17,500 bases of DNA from Theodoxus fluviatilis (GCA_034096865.1 JAWQFJ010012027.1:1-17500), one strand, 5' to 3'. Positions 1 through 8,898 are shown, counted from the first letter of the stretch. Notes: a model not told the origin generated them from the sequence alone. A program made the numbers and translations.

Positions 1-1
1 G

Positions 2-536
2 TTGTGCCAGGGAGTTGGTTATGCATCTGCCTTTGTTGCAGAATTCAAGAGTAGACTTACTGCATGCTATATGCAGGGTTGGCACAGCGAAATGGAAAAT
101 AATGACAGATATAAGTGGTTCTTCTCATTCAAAAGTGTTTATCAACCTGAAAAATATTTGACTGTTTTATCAACAAAATGGTACAGAGATAGCCTGGTCA
201 GATTCCGGTTTAGAGTTAGTGGACTAAAAAAATGTGAAATTCTGGTTTATGCCGGAGCAAACAGAAGACTTAACATCAGGAGATGAGGCCGATGCTTTCA
301 AATGTCCAGCTTGCAAAAATTTCGTTGAAAGTGAGGTTCACGTTCTCTTTCACTGCCCTGAATATAGACAGTGTCGACAGAAATGTAACTGTTTGAGCAG
401 TTTGGCCGGGCCCGTAGATCTAACGACAGTTGCAAGTTCACTCTCTTGTAATTCAGATGACATTATAATTGAACTGGCCAGATTCATCGCGGAAGCAATG
501 ATCATTCGAAAGCAGATATTAGGACTAGACCAATGA
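2..536 (+). pseudogene. C-terminal remnant of a non-LTR retrotransposon polyprotein, frameshifted
   Basis: Two overlapping reading frames read as one protein tail. The first is open from the window edge to a stop at 284-286; the second runs from about 234 to a stop at 534-536. The first carries a basic, aromatic stretch (KWYRDSLVRFRFRVSG). The second carries CPACKNF...HVLFHCPEY, a C-x2-C ... H-x4-C arrangement typical of the zinc-knuckle-like tail after the reverse transcriptase domain of many non-LTR elements. The frame change falls near a run of seven A at 226-232, so a one-base slip there is the simplest explanation, either a real mutation or a sequencing error. The catalytic RT part would lie left of the window. 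The clade cannot be assigned from this tail. It is followed by a 3' UTR-like stretch ending in AATAAA and short repeats, which supports retroelement origin. Confidence 0.65.
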
Positions 537-654
537 TAATATTATTGTTTTGTAAATTTGATGACCAGCCTAGTTTACCTTTGTATATTTGATACATGAA
601 GCAATGCAATTTACAAGATTGAATGCATGACAAGGAGCGAATGTGCGGGCGGGT

Positions 655-714
<60 letters not shown>

Positions 715-833
715 TTGTGTATGTGTATGTGTTTTGGAAACGTGCTACTTAATTCATGTTTTGTACTCCCCCCTTGTTAAAAAGGCTTGTGAAGCTTATA
801 TGACAATAAAATCACTTTGACTTTGACTTTGAC
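537..833 (+). mobile_element. 3' UTR and 3' terminus of the decayed non-LTR element
   Basis: Non-coding sequence runs from the stop codon to a terminal simple repeat. It contains a TG microsatellite (653-706), then AATAAA at 805-810, and ends in about three copies of CTTTGA (roughly 814-833). A short tandem-repeat tail in place of poly(A) is typical of several non-LTR clades. The right boundary is set at the end of that repeat; no target-site duplication can be checked because the 5' end lies outside the window. Confidence 0.6.
653..712. repeat. (TG)n microsatellite ending in GCGCGC
   Basis: About 27 uninterrupted TG dinucleotides followed by a short GC alternation. It lies inside the 3' UTR of the decayed retroelement. 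The His- or Val/Cys-rich reading frames across it are artefacts of the repeat. Confidence 0.97.
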
Positions 834-947
834 GTGCACAGAGAGTCTCTGGAAGTAATTGGGGGTAAATTGGCAATGAGTTCGTCAGTGTTCTAATAAT
901 TAATATAGCAGTAAACAGCAGCCACACATTTCAATCAAGAAACGTGA

Positions 948-980
948 CATACACACACACATACATACATACAGACATAC
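948..980. repeat. CA / ATAC short simple repeat
   Basis: A short CA run passes into ACAT tetranucleotides and then a C-rich stretch. No gene is visible between 834 and 1050. Confidence 0.8.
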
Positions 981-1050
981 CCCATCTCCCTCCCACCCCC
1001 CAAACCAACTTTCTAACGGTCTCTCTAAGAGACTAGGAGAACAAAAACAA

Positions 1051-1110
1051 AGGGGCTTTGCGGGGCCTTGCGGGGCTTTGCGGGGCCTTGCGGGGCCTTG
1101 CGGGGTTTTG
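1051..1110. repeat. 10-bp tandem repeat, six units
   Basis: Six adjacent copies of CGGGGCYTTG with C/T variation at one or two positions. It is GC-rich with a strong G bias on the plus strand, in AT-rich surroundings. Both strands stay open across it only because of base composition. Confidence 0.9.
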
Positions 1111-1783
1111 CAGTAAAAAACAGTACCGCCGTGAACACTATAGATGCGACCCTTGTGCACTCGCTCTCTAGCTGTACCTTGAAACTGAGATATTGGACCG
1201 TTGTGTTTATTTTACGATTTTATGGAATCAGTGAAGTAATAGATGAAGCCCCCTGGCTCTGGCCAAAAATCTTTCAAGGTACACATGGAGATTTGCTAAC
1301 TTGGTCGATGTTTCGAGTCGTATATATATGTTGTTACGTGTTCAGCCTTTAGAATTACTCGGTATAACACTACCTGTGAAAGTGTTCGCAGTTGTTCATC
1401 ACGACAAATTGTCACACTAGTCTAACCAGCCTCAAGAACGTCACGCGTTTTATTCCTTGATATGTGTATTTAATAAAAGCAGGATTGTCGGCTATCCAGG
1501 CCTGATGATACGAAGTTTGGTTCATTCTATTGGCTTATAGTGATTTCTGAGTGCCAACGCATACAACGATGTCTTCAATAGTTCGACGTCATCAACTTTG
1601 TGATTACACTGATTTGCAATAAAATGTATTGTTGTGGTCATAATTCCAAAACGAGACACCATATTACCTCCAAAATACATTGGATTCTTATTTGGGAGAA
1701 TCCCTGACCTTCCACCAATTTTCATTAGGATCCGTTTTTATCGTTTTGAGTTATTTTGCTGAATAACTAATTAACTAACAAAC
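1111..1783. other. No recognisable gene or repeat
   Basis: Unique-looking AT-rich DNA. A 67-codon minus-strand frame (1522-1725) has no upstream splice acceptor, promoter or recognisable motif, so it is not called. Confidence 0.5.
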
Positions 1784-2129
1784 CTAGGGTTTAAAAAAAA
1801 GTATTGACATAAAAACATCTTACTACGAAACCTGAAGCCATCTTGTAGTTATCTTTCCAATGACACATACTTTATATAACATATATATTTTTAGCAACAC
1901 AATTACAGATTCATTGATATATTTCATAGAAGATGAGGAAAAGCAAATTGCATCATGATTATGCAGCCACTTCTTGTAATCTGTGTATACTAGCAATGTA
2001 TCATCATGTTATGTATAGTGGAATTTAATAATGGTTTGCTTTAAATTCTTTCTTCATAAAATTGCTGCAATGTCAGCTCCAAATTCCTATTGGCCCCTTG
2101 ACAGAAACATTTTATCATCAGTATAGTAG

Positions 2130-2137
<8 letters not shown>
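1784..2137. repeat. ~355-bp direct repeat, copy A
   Basis: Starts near CTAGGGTTTAAAA and ends at TAGTAGTCACACA. It matches copy B at 2635-2989 along its whole length with about a dozen substitutions (roughly 96% identity by eye). Copy A runs straight into a long CA microsatellite; copy B runs into the RTE element. It is AT-rich and non-coding. It could be a segmental tandem duplication or two insertions of one unclassified element with a CA tail. Confidence 0.92.
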
Positions 2138-2224
<87 letters not shown>

Positions 2225-2227
2225 CAT

Positions 2228-2280
<53 letters not shown>
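2131..2280. repeat. (CA)n microsatellite, ~150 bp
   Basis: Nearly pure CA, with one CAAA interruption near 2209 and one CATGCA interruption near 2225. Long His/Thr frames on plus and Cys/Val frames on minus are artefacts. Confidence 0.98.
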
Positions 2281-2284
<4 letters not shown>

Positions 2285-2634
2285 GAGGAAAGCACGCAGT
2301 CACATTCAGACACACTCCTATGCACACAAAGTAACATACACAGAAGCATGCATACATAAGAGCGTGCAATTTTGCACATGCACACATGTAGTTAATGAAC
2401 ACACTCATGAAAGCATGCACAATATTGCTCACTTGCTAACACGGCATGGTTACACTCAAATAAATATTACTTATCACTGCATAAACTCATAATCTATTAT
2501 GTGTTTGGTGGGATTTAAAAGAGAATGCAGATTAGTGTACAGCATCAAAATAATAAGTTCCCTTTATAACTCGGATGATGCAACAAAAAGGATGCCTTGA
2601 GTGGAACTGACTGGTCCACAGTGGATGTCTTGAA
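2281..2634. other. Spacer between the two direct repeats
   Basis: CA-rich, degenerating microsatellite flank (to about 2440), then unique AT-rich sequence. No gene seen. Confidence 0.5.
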
Positions 2635-2989
2635 TCTAGTGTTTTAAAAAAAGTATTGACATAAAAACATCTTACTACAAAATCTGAAGCCATCTTGTAG
2701 TTATCTTTCCAATGACACATACTTTATATAATTTATATATATTTTAGCAACACAATTACAGATTCATTGATATATTTCATAGAAGATGAGGAAAAGCAAA
2801 TTGCAGCATGATTATGCAGTCACTTCTTGTAATCTGTGCATACTAGCAATGTATCATCATGTTATGTATAGTGGAATTTAATAATGGTTTGCTTTAAATT
2901 CTTTCTTCATAAAGTTGCTGAAATGTCAGCTCCAAGTTCCTATTGGCCTCTTGACAGAAACATTTTATCATCAGTATAGTAGTCACACA
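2635..2989. repeat. ~355-bp direct repeat, copy B
   Basis: Second copy of the 1784-2137 sequence, same orientation, offset about 851 bp. Similarity stops after TAGTCACACA, where copy A continues as CA repeats but copy B passes into the 5' region of the RTE-like element (ACTCCGCC...). The retrotransposon's 5' junction therefore appears to lie at about 2988-2992. Confidence 0.92.
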
Positions 2990-3184
2990 ACTCCGCCATA
3001 GACGGTCCCAAGCCCGTTTGCGAAAGGAGGAGGGTTGGGCATGGGGCTAGCAACCCCACCCTGGAAAAAGCTCCTTGCTACAGAAACCAACACTGCAAAG
3101 GAAACCTAAGATGGTCAAGGGATACGACCTGGGGGAGAGTGTATGAAGCGGACCAACCAAACCTGAGAGGGAGTTGACTCGCCG
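2990..3184 (+). promoter_or_regulatory. 5' leader of the RTE-like element with stable hairpins
   Basis: Contains GGTCCCAAGCCCG and a GGGTTGGGCATGGGGC segment that can fold. CCCAA (3007-3011) pairs with TTGGG (3035-3039) and, after a one-base bulge, CCC (3013-3015) pairs with GGG (3032-3034). An alternative fold pairs GGGTTG (3032-3037) with CAACCC (3051-3056). From memory, this leader is conserved among related elements in distant animals, which suggests an RNA role such as internal promoter, translation initiation or self-cleavage. An in-frame TGA at 3164-3166 shows the ORF does not extend into it. Confidence 0.55.
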
Positions 3185-6139
3185 ATGAACCTTCTCTTCC
3201 CCAAGACTGTGACAAGGATTGGATTATGGAATGTGAGAACACTCTACGAGACAGGGAAGTCAGCGCAAGTGGCGCGAGAAGCGGAGAAGTACGGGATAAA
3301 CATTCTGGGACTTAGCGAAGTTCGATGGACATCATCCGGACAAGTCACCTTGGCTTCAGGGCATCTTCTGCTATATTCGGGTCTGCCGAACGAGGACGAC
3401 AACCACAGGAATGGCGTCGGCCTGATGCTGTCCAAGAGAGCGAGTAGAAGTCTGATAAAGTGGAAACCCATCAGCCAGAGAATCCTGACAGCACGATTCC
3501 ACTCCAAGTTCCAGAAAGTGACTATCATCCAGTGCTACGCACCGACCAACGCAGCAGAACAAAAGGCCAAGGAGGAATTTTATGAACAGTTGCAGAGTGT
3601 GGTGGAGAGGACTCCAAACAGAGACATCACCATTGTCCAAGGTGACTTTAACGCCAAGGTGGGAGACAGCAACACCGGTCGGGAACTCATCATGGGAACA
3701 CAGGGTGTCGGAGATATGAACGAGAACGGCAAGATGTTTGCAGACTTCTGTGAGCAGAACGACCTGATGATTGGTGAAACTATATTCCCTCACGGCAGGA
3801 TTCACAAGGTCACGTGGATGTTCCCGGACTCAAGAACCGAGAACCAGATCGACCACATGAAGATCTCACGGAGGTGGAGAAGAACCCTACTGGATGTCAA
3901 AGCTTACAGAGGTGCCGATGCAGGATCTGACCATGCCTTGCTGATTGGAAAACTGAAAGTCAGGATCCGAGCTGTCAAGAAAACTGGTCCACAGAGGCAC
4001 CCTCGCTTCGACGTCTCCAAGCTGAAGACAACAACACAACAGAAGGGCTTCGCCATCTCGCTAACGAACAGATATCAGGCGCTGGCCGATCTGGAGGATG
4101 GCTCCCTGGAGAAGAAGTGGGAGCGGGTCAAGTCCATATTTACTGCAGCCTCCGAAGAACTACTTGGGTTCAGGAAAAGAGAGTACAAGAGCTGGCTCTC
4201 AGAGGAGACAATCAAGAAGATTGAGGAAAGACGAGACACCAAGCAGCGACTTAACCATGCCAGAACCAGAGCACAGAAACAGCAGACTCAGCATGAGTAC
4301 AACCTGAGGAACAAGGAAGTGAAGAGGAGTGCAAGGAGAGACAAGAGGGAGCTGGTGGATAGACTTGCTACTGAAGCAGAAGAGGCAGCGGAGAAGAACG
4401 ACATGAAGACCCTATATGACATCACACGACAGCTCTCTAGGAGGAAGACGAACACCAACAGACCGGTCAGTGGAAGCGATGGAAACGTTCTCAGCAAGGC
4501 AGCAGACCAACTGTATCGGTGGAAGGAGCACTTCGTCAGCCTCCTCAACGGCACACCTGTTGGAAACCCTCCCATGGTTGAGGAAGGAGAGGACCTTGAT
4601 GTCAGTCTGGACCCAATCTCCAGAGCAGAAGTGGTTAGCGCCACCAAAAAGATAAAGAGTGGGAAGGCACCAGGACCATACAACATCCCACCTGAGGCCC
4701 TGAAGACAGATCCTAGAGAAACAGCGGACATCATGATCGGCCTGCTGCAGGAAGTCTGGGAGAGGGAGGAAGTGCCGGAAGAATGGAAAACCGGACACAT
4801 TGTCAACATCCCGAAGAAAGGAGACCTCAGCAACTGCCAGAACTGGAGAGGAATTCAGCTCCTGTCACTCCCGGGAAAAGTCTTCACCATGGTGATCCTC
4901 GAGAGAATGAAGGAGGCCGTCGACACCAGACTGAGGGAAGAGCAAGCAGGATTCCGAGCTGGGCGTTCCTGCACTGACCCGTTAACGACCCTCAGGATCA
5001 TCATTGAACAGTCGCTGGAATGGCAGTCACCACTCTATGTCAATTTTGTGGACTTCAAGAAAGCCTTTGACATGGTGGACAGGGCAACCATCTGGAGAAT
5101 CCTTAGACACTATGGCATCCCTCAGAAGATCGTCAGCGTAATCCAGAACTTCTATGAAGGCACCAGCTGCAGAGTTGTGCACAACACTGACCTGTCGCCG
5201 CCATTTGACGTCAACACCGGAGTGAGACAAAGATGTCTCCTTTCTCCTTTAATCTTCTCCCTGGTGATCGACTGGGTGATGAAGACTGTTACGGATCAAC
5301 CACGGGGCATTCAGTGGACACTCACTGGCAAACTGGAAGACTTGGACTTCGCAGACGACATCGGCCTCCTGTCACACACCCATGGGCACATGCAAGCAAA
5401 GACGGAGAGGCTGCACGACATTGCCAAGACAATAGGACTGGAGATCAACGTCCCCAAGACCAAGAGCCTCCGAGTGAACGCCTCCAGGGAAGCTCCCATC
5501 ACCATTGATGGTCAAGCCATAGAGGACGTCGACCGCTTCACGCACCTGGGCAGCGTGGTCAGCAAGACTGGAGGGACAGATGAAGACGTGAGAGCCAGGA
5601 TAGGCAAAGCACGACACGCCTTCGTCACCCTGAAACCAGTGTGGAGAAACGTGAGCCTCAGCCGTCACACCAAGCTGAGGATCTTCAACACAAACGTTAA
5701 ATCTGTGCTGCTCTACGGGTCTGAAACCTGGAGACGTACCAAGAGCATCGGCCACAAGCTACAAGTCTTCATCAACACCTGCCTCCGCCAGATCCTGCGT
5801 ATCAGATGGCCAGAAAGAATCTCCAACAATGAACTCTGGCAACGTACCAGGCAGGAGCCGATCGTCAACGCCATCCAAAGAAGGAAATGGAAGTGGATCG
5901 GGCACACCCTACGCAGAAACGATGCCAGCATTCCATGCCACGCCTTGGACTGGAACCCCCAGGGGAAACGGAAGCGTGGTAGACCAGCACTGACCTGGAA
6001 AAGAACCCTACAAAGAGAGCTGAGGAGAGTCCGGATGACCTGGGGAGAGGCGAAGAGGGCAACCCAAGACAGACAGAGGTGGAGACTTGCAGTGAAGGCC
6101 CTATGCTCCGACCGGAGCGAAGAGGACTATGTCAAGTAA
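3185..6139 (+). CDS. Endonuclease-reverse transcriptase of an RTE-like non-LTR retrotransposon
   Basis: A 984-residue ORF, normal length for an RTE-type polyprotein, without internal stops. The start is the first ATG after the in-frame TGA at 3164. Residues 11-255 form an APE-type endonuclease, which nicks target DNA: N16 (GLWNVRTL), E45 (LSEVRW), YAPT at 118-121, D154/N156 (QGDFNAKVG), D223/H224 (QIDH) and S248-D249-H250 are all present. A basic, coiled-coil-like linker covers about 330-420. The reverse transcriptase domain, which copies the element RNA at the nick, covers about 480-800: AGFRAGRS (588-595), FVDFKKAFD with D623, and FADD (722-725). The C-terminal region has YGSETW (844-849) and RGRP (931-934), typical of this group; related animal copies are often mislabelled as craniofacial development protein 2. 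Two usually conserved RT positions are altered: GVRQRC where GVRQGC is expected (R683) and GPYN where GPDN/GPDG is expected (Y499), so activity is doubtful. Many antisense frames across it are shadows. Confidence 0.96.
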   Translation: MNLLFPKTVTRIGLWNVRTLYETGKSAQVAREAEKYGINILGLSEVRWTSSGQVTLASGHLLLYSGLPNEDDNHRNGVGLMLSKRASRSLIKWKPISQRILTARFHSKFQKVTIIQCYAPTNAAEQKAKEEFYEQLQSVVERTPNRDITIVQGDFNAKVGDSNTGRELIMGTQGVGDMNENGKMFADFCEQNDLMIGETIFPHGRIHKVTWMFPDSRTENQIDHMKISRRWRRTLLDVKAYRGADAGSDHALLIGKLKVRIRAVKKTGPQRHPRFDVSKLKTTTQQKGFAISLTNRYQALADLEDGSLEKKWERVKSIFTAASEELLGFRKREYKSWLSEETIKKIEERRDTKQRLNHARTRAQKQQTQHEYNLRNKEVKRSARRDKRELVDRLATEAEEAAEKNDMKTLYDITRQLSRRKTNTNRPVSGSDGNVLSKAADQLYRWKEHFVSLLNGTPVGNPPMVEEGEDLDVSLDPISRAEVVSATKKIKSGKAPGPYNIPPEALKTDPRETADIMIGLLQEVWEREEVPEEWKTGHIVNIPKKGDLSNCQNWRGIQLLSLPGKVFTMVILERMKEAVDTRLREEQAGFRAGRSCTDPLTTLRIIIEQSLEWQSPLYVNFVDFKKAFDMVDRATIWRILRHYGIPQKIVSVIQNFYEGTSCRVVHNTDLSPPFDVNTGVRQRCLLSPLIFSLVIDWVMKTVTDQPRGIQWTLTGKLEDLDFADDIGLLSHTHGHMQAKTERLHDIAKTIGLEINVPKTKSLRVNASREAPITIDGQAIEDVDRFTHLGSVVSKTGGTDEDVRARIGKARHAFVTLKPVWRNVSLSRHTKLRIFNTNVKSVLLYGSETWRRTKSIGHKLQVFINTCLRQILRIRWPERISNNELWQRTRQEPIVNAIQRRKWKWIGHTLRRNDASIPCHALDWNPQGKRKRGRPALTWKRTLQRELRRVRMTWGEAKRATQDRQRWRLAVKALCSDRSEEDYVK

Positions 6140-6150
6140 GTCAAATTCAT

Positions 6151-6708
6151 GTCATTGTCTATGTTATAGGTACAATGACCAAAGAAATTTTTTTTTGCTA
6201 CAACAGAGTAATTTTACGACTCTCTGGGTATTGAAACACATGCGACAAACAACTTCCTTTTATAGTCGGTGACGATTAATAACCCTCAAGCTGGGTTCGC
6301 AAACTAAAGTGACCTCTCCGTTAAAAAAAAAATCTGAGCAAATATTGCACAGTGCTCATTGTCTGAAGGAAAAAATAACTTCATCGAGGCGCTGTCTTTT
6401 GATTACAACGCATGGATACCAGAGCAGAGGGCAAAATAATAATCAATAGAAGCTGCATGTACATGTAGGCCTACTCACAATACTCCCATCTCATTTTCTG
6501 ATAAAGACATTATATTGGACAGAAAAAGAATTATGTTATGCACTCAGCATGACGACTAGCATTTTCTCCTGTGTTCAATTATGGAAAAGAAAGTAGATGA
6601 CTTGCGAAAATTTTCTGGAGACCATATTTAGTCAATTCGAACTTACTGGATCATGTTCTTTTGTGGATCCCTGGGTTGTCTCCTCTTCGTTATTTTGTTC
6701 CGCATCAG
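6151..6708. other. Intergenic, nothing recognised
   Basis: AT-rich unique-looking sequence with short T and A runs (near 6187 and 6323). No repeat or coding signal seen. Confidence 0.5.
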
Positions 6709-6801
6709 TTGCCTCCCCTTGACCGTGCTTCAGTTCACCATCTCCCGCCATCGGCAAGAGCTGAGAATGCAAACACAACTGTTAAACAGGAGATCTATAC
6801 A
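6709..6801 (+). CDS. Weak candidate internal exon (93 bp)
   Basis: A pyrimidine-rich tract (CTCCTCTTCG...TTCCGCATCAG) ends in a plausible acceptor just before 6709, and GTAAGA, a good donor, follows 6801. The enclosed 93 bases are a multiple of three and open in two of three frames, so the frame cannot be decided. No protein family is recognised. With no neighbouring exon identified, this may be chance. Confidence 0.18.
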
Positions 6802-7397
6802 GTAAGACAATGCATATCCATCTTTCATATCAGCTATCAATGAATTAGACTATGCAATCAATCAACCATCGACCAACTGCCTGAGGAAAAGGTGAACAAA
6901 TGAACGCAACGGTATGCAGTCTGAAACACAGCGTCCGTCTCCAAAGTTTGTCTCATTTTGCGTATTGTAATGCGTTTCCTTTTTCTTTTTATTTCAGATC
7001 TGTCTTTATTTAACACGTACGTTGATTTGAATTGTTGTCGTCGCTGTGTTTGTCGCAAAGATCGTATGTCAGTGACAATCGAATTTTTATTCCGATACCT
7101 CGATCACCACACATGATTCTCAGCACATGGTGATGTGTGGTAAATATTAGATAAACGCAAATTTTGGATGAACATTTGTATTCATTCGTCGCTAACAACT
7201 GGTTACGAGCAGCAGATCAAGATCTTTGTCGGCATAATCAGTTCCCACACACAAGGTTTCATGGAGAATACACAGAAGCAAAGCTGTGAAACTCACCGTT
7301 CACAACAACGCAAAAACATATGAAGGTTATAGTCGGGGATTTCGAGTTTCTTGCTATCTTTGTAGACAACGAGGGAAGTAAACTTCAGGTTAGCAAC

Positions 7398-7399
<2 letters not shown>
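6802..7399. other. Intergenic, one short inverted repeat
   Basis: The only structure noticed is CCACACAT (7107-7114) pairing with ATGTGTGG (7133-7140), an 8-bp stem. Otherwise nothing recognised. Confidence 0.45.

Positions 7400-7478
<79 letters not shown>
7400..7478. repeat. (GA)n microsatellite, 79 bp
   Basis: Pure GA repeat. The Arg/Glu-rich reading frame across it (7320-7556) is a product of the repeat. Confidence 0.98.
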
Positions 7479-7480
<2 letters not shown>

Positions 7481-7878
7481 AGAGAGATGCCTGACAACGG
7501 TCAAGGGGTGTCAAAACAAAGCAGACAAAACTCAATGCAAACAAAAGTCGACCTAGTTATCAGTCAATATGCCTCCCAAAGGCTGCTTGCAACAAAGTTA
7601 AAGCTGGAAAAGAATACAAAGCTGTTGATAGTTTATTCATCTCAAAAACAAAAGTGATTGATTTTCCTTTCTCCCGTGCGAAACTCGCCAGAGAGGAGAG
7701 ATGGGGAATGGAGTGGGGGGTGGGGTGGGGGAGTGAGAGGGCTGGTATGAGCCACAGCGGCACTGCAGTCTCAGTTCTCCACTGCCAAAGAAAAACTGCC
7801 TACATAGAGAAGAAAAGAAAGTGGTCGCTGTGCAAAACATGACAAAATTTAGACACAGACTTACAGAAACTCAGCTGC
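7479..7878. other. Flank of the TIR element, nothing recognised
   Basis: Unique-looking sequence with a G-rich patch at about 7711-7735. The short frames here on both strands have no recognisable motif. Confidence 0.45.
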
Positions 7879-8213
7879 TTATGGGACATTCTCACTTCTG
7901 AAACGGAAATACAGCCCAAGTTTTGTCCCTTTACGTCCCTTAGTTCCGGTAGACTGGTAAAAATAGAAGCTCATGGGATGATCGCTAGATCGTGGCAAAA
8001 GAATGACATTAAAGCATGCAAAAAGATTAATTAGATTAAAAAATAATCGAAAATAGTCATATTAGACTGTTTTAACGTATACTTTCTGCTCAAAACCCAC
8101 AGAAGATAAGTAAACAAACCTCACCGTACGTAGTTATAGCTGGCTAGCAGACGTACGCGATCGAACCAAAGTCACTACGCTAGCAGACGAATGAGCTAGT
8201 GTGATATAATGTT

Positions 8214-8340
8214 TCATGTAAAGCTCGAATGAGTAGCAGCAGATAACTGTTTAGTTCTGGCTTGAATTGACAATTTCGTTTCCCGGCCTGGTCTGGCGAG
8301 GACCGAAAATTCACTATCATCCAGTCGATCAACTTGCGCG
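8214..8340 (+). repeat. Inner inverted arm, left
   Basis: Starts TCATGTAAAGCTCGAATGAG and runs through GGCGAGGACCGAAAATTCAC to GATCAACTTGCGCGC. It is nearly the exact reverse complement of 9131-9260, with few substitutions and a small difference around 8283-8290 and 8320-8325. The arms enclose about 790 bp and could form a very large hairpin. Confidence 0.93.
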
Positions 8341-8553
8341 CACTCGTATCGGCGTAATGTATAACTTCACGTAGTTCGGCTTGTGGAGATGATATTATTA
8401 ACCGTAGATTTTAGTTGTGCGGGGTAGACCACCCGCCAAAAATTTTGAATATAGTGCTTTTGATATCAATGTTTAGTAATTATTGTCGGATCAGATAGCG
8501 AAACGATCACAAGCAACTTAAACGAGCTTGGGGGCAGCGCTTACGTTTGATTC

Positions 8554-8898
8554 GGCAGCTGCAGTCGAACTCATCTGTCAATCGTGTCTGACATCACACT
8601 TTGAGATTTCAATAACTTCATGAAGTTGCAGTAGTTGCTTGTTTGCTGGAATGCCATGTAGCTTGACAACTTTTCCATCAATAATTTTGCCACGATGGTT
8701 ATGGCAAATGACACAGTACTGTTTTCCACCCCCACATACTTTGAGCGATCTATAGTATTCAGTGCAGACGAAATATTCGAGAACGCAACCGGCAGCTGCA
8801 GTCGAATTCGATCGGTCAATCGATGTCTGACATCACACTCTGAGATTTCAATAACTTCATGAAGTTGCAGTAGTTGCTTGTTTGCTGGAATACCATGT
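8554..8898 (-). pseudogene. Broken, tandemly duplicated Cys/His coding module inside the TIR element
   Basis: Read on the minus strand, 8898-8790 encodes HGIPANKQLLQLHEVIEIS, then ECDVRHRLTDRIRLQLP. This passes directly into VAFSNISSALNTIDRSKYVG (8790-~8728). After a frame change at a run of five G, the sequence continues GGGKQYCVICHNHRGKIIDG and then a second HGIPANKQ...ISKCDVRH copy (8660-8554). The two copies (8790-8898 and 8554-8659) are about 236 bp apart, which is not a multiple of three, so no single long ORF spans them. Only an 82-codon frame (8571-8819) is obvious, and it covers the wrong frame for half the module. C-x2-C, then about 35 residues, then C-x3-H suggests a zinc-binding unit, but it lacks the features I would need to call THAP or any other named family. 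It could be a transposase N-terminal fragment or a captured host exon. Confidence 0.5.
8708..8792 (-). repeat. Direct repeat D, copy 1 (copy 2 at 9257-9348)
   Basis: Both copies begin ATGACACAGTACTGTTTTCC and include ACTTTGAGCGATCTA and CAGTGCAGACG. Copy 2 has two small insertions (ATGCATGT near 9287, and near 9308-9318). Copy 1 is inside the coding module; copy 2 abuts the right inner arm and is truncated at the ATGACACAG junction. Two copies of one gene fragment have therefore been placed differently within a single element. Confidence 0.88.

Larger units (their letters stand above)
2990..6150 (+). mobile_element. RTE-like non-LTR retrotransposon, near full length
   Basis: The unit has a ~195-bp 5' leader, a single 984-aa ORF with endonuclease and reverse transcriptase, and almost no 3' UTR: the stop at 6137-6139 sits inside GTCAAGTAAGTCAA, which looks like a short terminal repeat. 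Such compact 3' ends are usual for the RTE clade. The element is visibly richer in GC than its AT-rich flanks. The 5' end is inferred from where similarity to the upstream direct repeat is lost. No convincing target-site duplication is visible, so both ends are uncertain by tens of bases. Confidence 0.85.

Noticed and set aside
1522..1725. 67-codon minus-strand frame with ordinary amino-acid composition
   Set aside because: No acceptor, promoter, homologous motif or polyadenylation signal in the right place; kept only as unexplained DNA.
2041..2492. Several long His/Thr or Cys/Val reading frames on both strands
   Set aside because: All are translations of the CA/TG microsatellite; no non-repeat coding sequence or motif is present.
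3244..6062. Numerous antisense and out-of-frame ORFs of 64-181 codons
   Set aside because: Shadows of the 984-codon retrotransposon ORF; none has recognisable motifs.
8554..8898. THAP domain assignment for the Cys/His module
   Set aside because: The C-x2-C ... C-x3-H spacing is close but the final spacing differs and the expected AVPTIF-type motif is absent.
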